From Spirochaetia bacterium (lineage in GTDB: Bacteria > Spirochaetota > Spirochaetia > Treponematales > Breznakiellaceae), in assembly GCA_025997755.1 (NCBI GenBank), contig BNVA01000042.1:1-12404 (forward strand): a stretch of DNA of 12,404 bases. The letters are read 5' to 3'. Position 1 is the first letter of the stretch. Every line of letters begins with the position of its first letter. The translations under genes were made by a program, and so were the position numbers. Under the pieces are notes generated by a model. The model did not search any database. It saw nothing but the letters and a program-made list of their open reading frames with translations, and was not told where the DNA came from. Of this stretch, positions 9,278 to 12,404 are shown piece after piece.

Positions 9278-9935
9278 AGTAATAGACAAGTTTATAGGCG
9301 ATGCCGTGATGGCGCACTGGGGCGCTGTGGGCGGACATAAAAGCATAGAGGCAAACGCCCTTGCCGGAGTAAGCGCGGCATTGATGATGAGGGCATCGTT
9401 AAGAAGTTTTAATGATGGACGAGGCGGTGATAAAATGCCTATTATTAGAATAGGCTGCGGTTTAAACAGCGGACGTGTCATAGCCGGACAGATCGGTTCC
9501 GATGAAAGGCTGGAATTTACGGTAATAGGAGAAGCGGTGAGCTTTGCAGACCGTTGTGAAACATTCAACAAACCTTTTGGTACGGAAATTATGATAAGCG
9601 AGTCAACTTGGCGGCTTGTAGGTAGATTTTTTATAACGGAGGAAATGCCGTCTGTAAAAGTAAAAGGCAAGCAGGTACGTATGTTTGCAGTTGTAAATGT
9701 AAAGGACCGGCGCCTTTGCTCAAAGCTGCTTGCCGATTTGAAAAAGATCCCTAAGACAAACCCCGCATTAAGCCGAAAATGTGTGGGACCTAAAGGACCT
9801 AAAACACTTGCGGAACTTAGGAAATTATTGGGCATACCTACTCCCGATTTAAGTAAGGTAAATACAGACGAAGAGGAAAAGAAATACAAAGTAAAAAAAG
9901 ATCAGCAGGAAGAAACTAAAGTTAAGAGTAATTGA
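9273..9935 (+). pseudogene. Cyclase 2, C-terminal part (catalytic domain remainder and tail)
   Basis: The frame opens with [17 protein letters not shown], a standard class III motif carrying the adenine-side Lys and the second metal Asp. Further on, the normal VIGDAVNLAAR reads VIGEAVSFADR: Glu replaces the substrate Asp (codon 9531-9533) and Ser replaces the transition-state Asn (9540-9542), while Arg is kept. So this subunit has a good metal half and a degenerate substrate half, the reverse of cyclase 1. After the catalytic fold comes a tail shared with cyclase 1 (CVGxxGPxT), then a Lys/Glu-rich end of about 25 residues. There is no real start here; the GTG/ATG at 9306/9309 is internal. TGA at 9933-9935 lies 13 bp before the FecR gene. 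Confidence 0.86.
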
Positions 9936-9948
9936 CCGGAGTTAAAGA

Positions 9949-11814
9949 GTGAACGGAAATATGATAAAAGGAAATACAGTATTAGCTTATGAAGAACAGC
10001 TACGCCGTGATTGGTGGGCACAACAACATGCGTCTACGCACTTAAAACTTGTTAAGAACGATCCTAACACAGAAAAAAAACATACGGAAAAAAAGCCGCT
10101 TTTTAAAATAGGCGCTGCAAAAAAATTAACCGGACAACAAAAAGTGCCGTCCGGCATAACGGAAATAAAACGAAGTAAACGTAAAAAAACCGGGTTTACG
10201 GCAGGCGATTTTTTCCTGATATTTTTTTGTCTTGCTGGAGCGGCAATTACAATTTATTTTTTTTGGCGCGATCTTAACAGCACCCTTGCAAAGACAAATG
10301 CCGTTCCTGTGGGAACGGTACGGTTGAAAGACAAAGTTGTACAGAGGCACTTTGGCGACCGTCTTGCATGGGATCAGCTTAGAAACGGATCACCCCTATA
10401 TACAGGAGATGTTATACGCAGCGCCGATCTTTCCGGTGTTGTACTCGTGCTGGAAAGCGGTGATGAAATCGAATTGGGTGAAAACAGCTTGGTTCAGCTT
10501 TTTGGCGGTAAAGACGGAACAAAAATTGACTTTTCCGGCGGAAATATAAACGTTAAAACCGGCGACAGCGGAAAAGCGCTTACACTCGTTTCAGGTGCAA
10601 ATCAGATTGAAATTGCTTCAGGTGCCGTTTTAAGCGCCGCTTCAGATTCGGGAAACGGTATAAATTTACAGATGGTAGAAGGAGAGGCGACACTTGCTAC
10701 GGCGGACGGCGTTCAAAGAATAGACGCGGGAAATACGGCAAATGTTTCCTCGTCGGGCGAGGTAAGCTCCGGCGCCTACATTGCCCTGCTCACTCCGATT
10801 CCCGGACAGCAGATAGTTGTACAAAGCCCGGACGAAGTACCCGTTTATTTTTCATGGAATAGGGTAAATACCAGTAGTGAAACAGAGGTGCGCTTTGAAG
10901 TTGCAAGCGACAGACGTTTTATGCGTATCGTGGAAAGTCACGACAATTTAAATATTTCCGCTATTGATACATACTTACCGGCAGGCTCCTATTGGTGGCG
11001 GGTTTATCCTGCCGCAGGAAACAGAGAAAAACCTGTCGGCAATAAATTCACGATTACTTATACGCCGCCGCAGGTACAGCACGAAATCCCAACCAATGAG
11101 CCGATATTCTCGCTTGAACCCATAGTCCTGTATCCGGGAAGCGAAGGTTTTGTTCCGGAATTCGATCCGTTGGAAATGTTCCCCGACCTTACTTGGAAGG
11201 GACAAGGAGCGGCAAGATTACGCCTAACGCTGGTCAACGAGAGAGCAGGCGCAGCAAACCCGTTGTCGGGCGGCATTGAAGTGCTGGCTTTTGAAGATTC
11301 AGGCATCTCTCATTTGCGTATTCCGCGTCTTACCGAAGGTAATTACCGTTGGAGAATAGAGGCACAAACCTCCGATGGACAAAATATCAGTTCAAAAGAA
11401 AGCGCTTCATTCAGATTTAAAAACTCTAATCTGCTTGCGGCTCCCTCAAATTTGCGTCCTGCCTCCCCGCATACCATGGGCACAGTGGAATTGCGTCAAA
11501 GCCGCCGTTTAAGTTTTAGCTGGAATTCTGTATCCGGCGCATCGGCTTATATTTTCACCGTTAGGGCGCAAGGACAAGCTGCGTCTTCTCCTTCATTGAT
11601 CACAACCGACCCTATGAGGCAGACAAACTACACTATTGAAGACCTTGCCATACTGGACGCGGGAACATTTATCTGGCAGGTGGAGGCAATAAGGTTTGAT
11701 GTTGCCGGTAATATTGAACGGCGCGGGAATAAAGCATCGGGACAATTCATAATTGACCTAAACCGGCTGCAAGCGCCTTCCGTTACAAATCCGGGAGTGC
11801 TTTATGGGAATTAA
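9949..11814 (+). CDS. FecR-domain membrane protein with Fn3-like modules
   Basis: A 621-aa protein with one transmembrane helix at about 86-106. A Lys/Arg-rich stretch precedes the helix (about 75-81), so the N-terminal ~85 residues should be cytoplasmic and the rest outside the inner membrane. A FecR-type domain spans about 118-265 (GTVRLKDKVVQRHFGD, later LYTGDVIRSADLSGVVLVLESGDEIELGENS), with the usual 'threshold / conductive-to-beta-repeat' character. It is followed by about three beta-sandwich repeats ending in Tyr-x-Trp-x-Val/Ile-like strands (YWWRVYP ~348, YRWRIEA ~466, FIWQVEA ~574), which resemble fibronectin-III folds. The start is GTG at 9949 because a GGAG sits 7 nt upstream (9938-9941); the ATG at 9961 has only a weak site. 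There is no lipobox. The role is likely envelope structure, binding or signal relay. Unlike true FecR, there is no sigma-factor partner gene nearby. It is co-transcribed with the cyclases. Confidence 0.87.
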   Translation: MNGNMIKGNTVLAYEEQLRRDWWAQQHASTHLKLVKNDPNTEKKHTEKKPLFKIGAAKKLTGQQKVPSGITEIKRSKRKKTGFTAGDFFLIFFCLAGAAITIYFFWRDLNSTLAKTNAVPVGTVRLKDKVVQRHFGDRLAWDQLRNGSPLYTGDVIRSADLSGVVLVLESGDEIELGENSLVQLFGGKDGTKIDFSGGNINVKTGDSGKALTLVSGANQIEIASGAVLSAASDSGNGINLQMVEGEATLATADGVQRIDAGNTANVSSSGEVSSGAYIALLTPIPGQQIVVQSPDEVPVYFSWNRVNTSSETEVRFEVASDRRFMRIVESHDNLNISAIDTYLPAGSYWWRVYPAAGNREKPVGNKFTITYTPPQVQHEIPTNEPIFSLEPIVLYPGSEGFVPEFDPLEMFPDLTWKGQGAARLRLTLVNERAGAANPLSGGIEVLAFEDSGISHLRIPRLTEGNYRWRIEAQTSDGQNISSKESASFRFKNSNLLAAPSNLRPASPHTMGTVELRQSRRLSFSWNSVSGASAYIFTVRAQGQAASSPSLITTDPMRQTNYTIEDLAILDAGTFIWQVEAIRFDVAGNIERRGNKASGQFIIDLNRLQAPSVTNPGVLYGN

Positions 11815-12350
11815 GCCCATTGTAAAAAATATTGAAAAATATAAGGGCGCAATATTCGATTTAGACGGCACTCTTTTGGACTCTATGTACGTCTGGGATA
11901 ATCTATGCAGGGATTGGCTTTCATCAAAAAAAAAAGCGCCGCTTCAAATTTGGAAGACGACCTCGCGGCTCTAGGCTTAAAAGATGGCGCACTCTATGTC
12001 CAAAAAAACTATTCGCTATCATTGACACCCGAACAAATCATAAATGAATGGCGCACACTGGCTCTTATACACTACAAAACAACGGTACCGATAAAAAAAC
12101 CAATAGTGGACATAGCGCGGCATTTGCATAAAGTCGGCTGCTCCCTTGCGATAGCGACATCATGCTTTCCCGAAGCCTGCGAAGCTGTGCTTACACGATA
12201 CAAGATACAAAAATTTTTTAGCGCCGTACTTTATACCGATGATTTTATCACCGGCAAAACGGGCGCTGATATTTGGCTTACCGCAGCGGAAAAGTTAAAA
12301 GTTGATCCTACAGAGTGTATTGTGTTTGAAGATTCTTATCACAGCTTGGA
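11804..12350 (+). pseudogene. HAD-superfamily hydrolase, frameshifted at A10 and truncated
   Basis: A haloacid dehalogenase-like phosphatase or mutase of the beta-phosphoglucomutase-like type. ATG 11804 overlaps the FecR stop by 11 nt, with GGGAG at 11793-11797, 6 nt upstream. Motif I is FDLDGTLLDS (nucleophile Asp19, acid/base Asp21). After residue 44 the frame breaks at ten A (11926-11935); one extra A, or two fewer, would join it to the frame continuing SAASNLEDDLAAL. Motif II (AIATS), the motif III Lys (ITGKTGADIW) and motif IV (CIVFEDSYHSLEG) follow in the second frame. Native sequence ends near 12350, where the outer fold-back begins, so the C-terminus is lost. The A-run shift may be a homopolymer error or real slippage. 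The substrate is unknown, and the link to the cyclases is only positional. Confidence 0.83.
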
Positions 12351-12404
12351 AGGCTTCGGGAAAGCATGATGTCGCTATCGCAAGGGAGCAGCCGACTTTA
12401 TGCA
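12125..12404. repeat. Terminal inverted repeat, right end (54 bp arms, 172 bp loop)
   Basis: Bases 12125-12178 are the reverse complement of 12351-12404, with the loop at 12179-12350. The last 54 bases are therefore HAD-gene sequence folded back, not the gene's own continuation. AGGCTT at the switch could be microhomology with the native sequence after the SLEG codons, but the native continuation is not present to prove it. Confidence 0.93.

Larger units (their letters stand above)
6313..12404. repeat. Right arm of the 6,092-bp perfect inverted repeat
   Basis: This is the mirror copy of the left arm, with the operon on the + strand. It begins at base 6313 inside the first cyclase gene and runs to the last base of the window. 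Because both arms end exactly at the window ends, the repeat boundary is the sequence boundary. That is expected if an assembler walked through a self-complementary junction and stopped at the same graph node in both directions, and is less expected for two independent genomic copies. Confidence 0.97.

Noticed and set aside
9936..9948. Promoter or terminator between cyclase 2 and FecR
   Set aside because: Only 13 bp, containing a ribosome-binding site and no hairpin. No other intergenic space is long enough to hold a recognisable promoter.
11905..12369. Independent 154-aa HAD-like protein starting at ATG 11905
   Set aside because: It lacks motif I, which lies just upstream in another frame, has no ribosome-binding site of its own, and its last residues come from the fold-back. 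It is the second part of the frameshifted gene.
1..12404. Two separate diverging operons in a real genome
   Set aside because: The arms are identical in sequence and share the same breakpoints, homopolymer and end positions. This is one locus seen twice unless unamplified reads show otherwise.

Overview
The window is one long, essentially perfect palindrome. Bases 1-6092 are the reverse complement of bases 6313-12404, and a 220-base single-copy spacer (6093-6312) lies between them. It therefore holds one stretch of about 6.3 kb of real genetic information, written twice in opposite directions. The symmetry runs to the last base at both ends. Each arm also contains two smaller fold-backs of the same design: a 115-bp inverted repeat around 107 bp inside a cyclase gene, and a 54-bp inverted repeat around 172 bp at the outer end. 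Three fold-backs with short loops, two of them cutting genes, are the signature of strand-switch chimeras such as those made by phi29 multiple displacement amplification, or of an assembler walking through such a chimera. I read the palindrome as most likely technical, although a real inverted duplication cannot be excluded from sequence alone.

Read in the operon direction (+ strand of the right arm, - strand of the left arm), the locus is: (1) a membrane-anchored class III nucleotide cyclase with a Cache-like extracytoplasmic sensor and HAMP domain, complete only on the - strand at 4455-6320 and missing its N-terminus in the right arm; (2) a second, paralogous cyclase overlapping it by 16 nt, broken in both arms by the inner fold-back; (3) a 621-aa single-pass membrane protein with a FecR domain and fibronectin-III-like modules; (4) a HAD-superfamily hydrolase overlapping the FecR gene by 11 nt, frameshifted at a run of ten A and then cut by the outer fold-back. 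Spacing is tight (overlaps of 16 and 11 nt, one gap of 13 bp), so this looks like a single operon. There is no RNA gene, transposase, recombinase or CRISPR array, and no recognisable promoter or terminator. The region upstream of the first cyclase is lost at the central junction.

Protein style (Cache-HAMP-cyclase proteins, FecR plus Fn3-like envelope proteins) suggests a spirochaete, probably Treponema or a relative. This is recognition by eye, not a database result. The most interesting real biology is in the cyclase pair. The first has lost the first metal-binding Asp but keeps the Asp/Asn/Arg of the substrate side. The second keeps both metal Asps but has Glu and Ser where Asp and Asn are expected. 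Because class III sites form across a dimer interface, the two could assemble one complete site as a heterodimer, like the C1/C2 halves of mammalian adenylyl cyclase.
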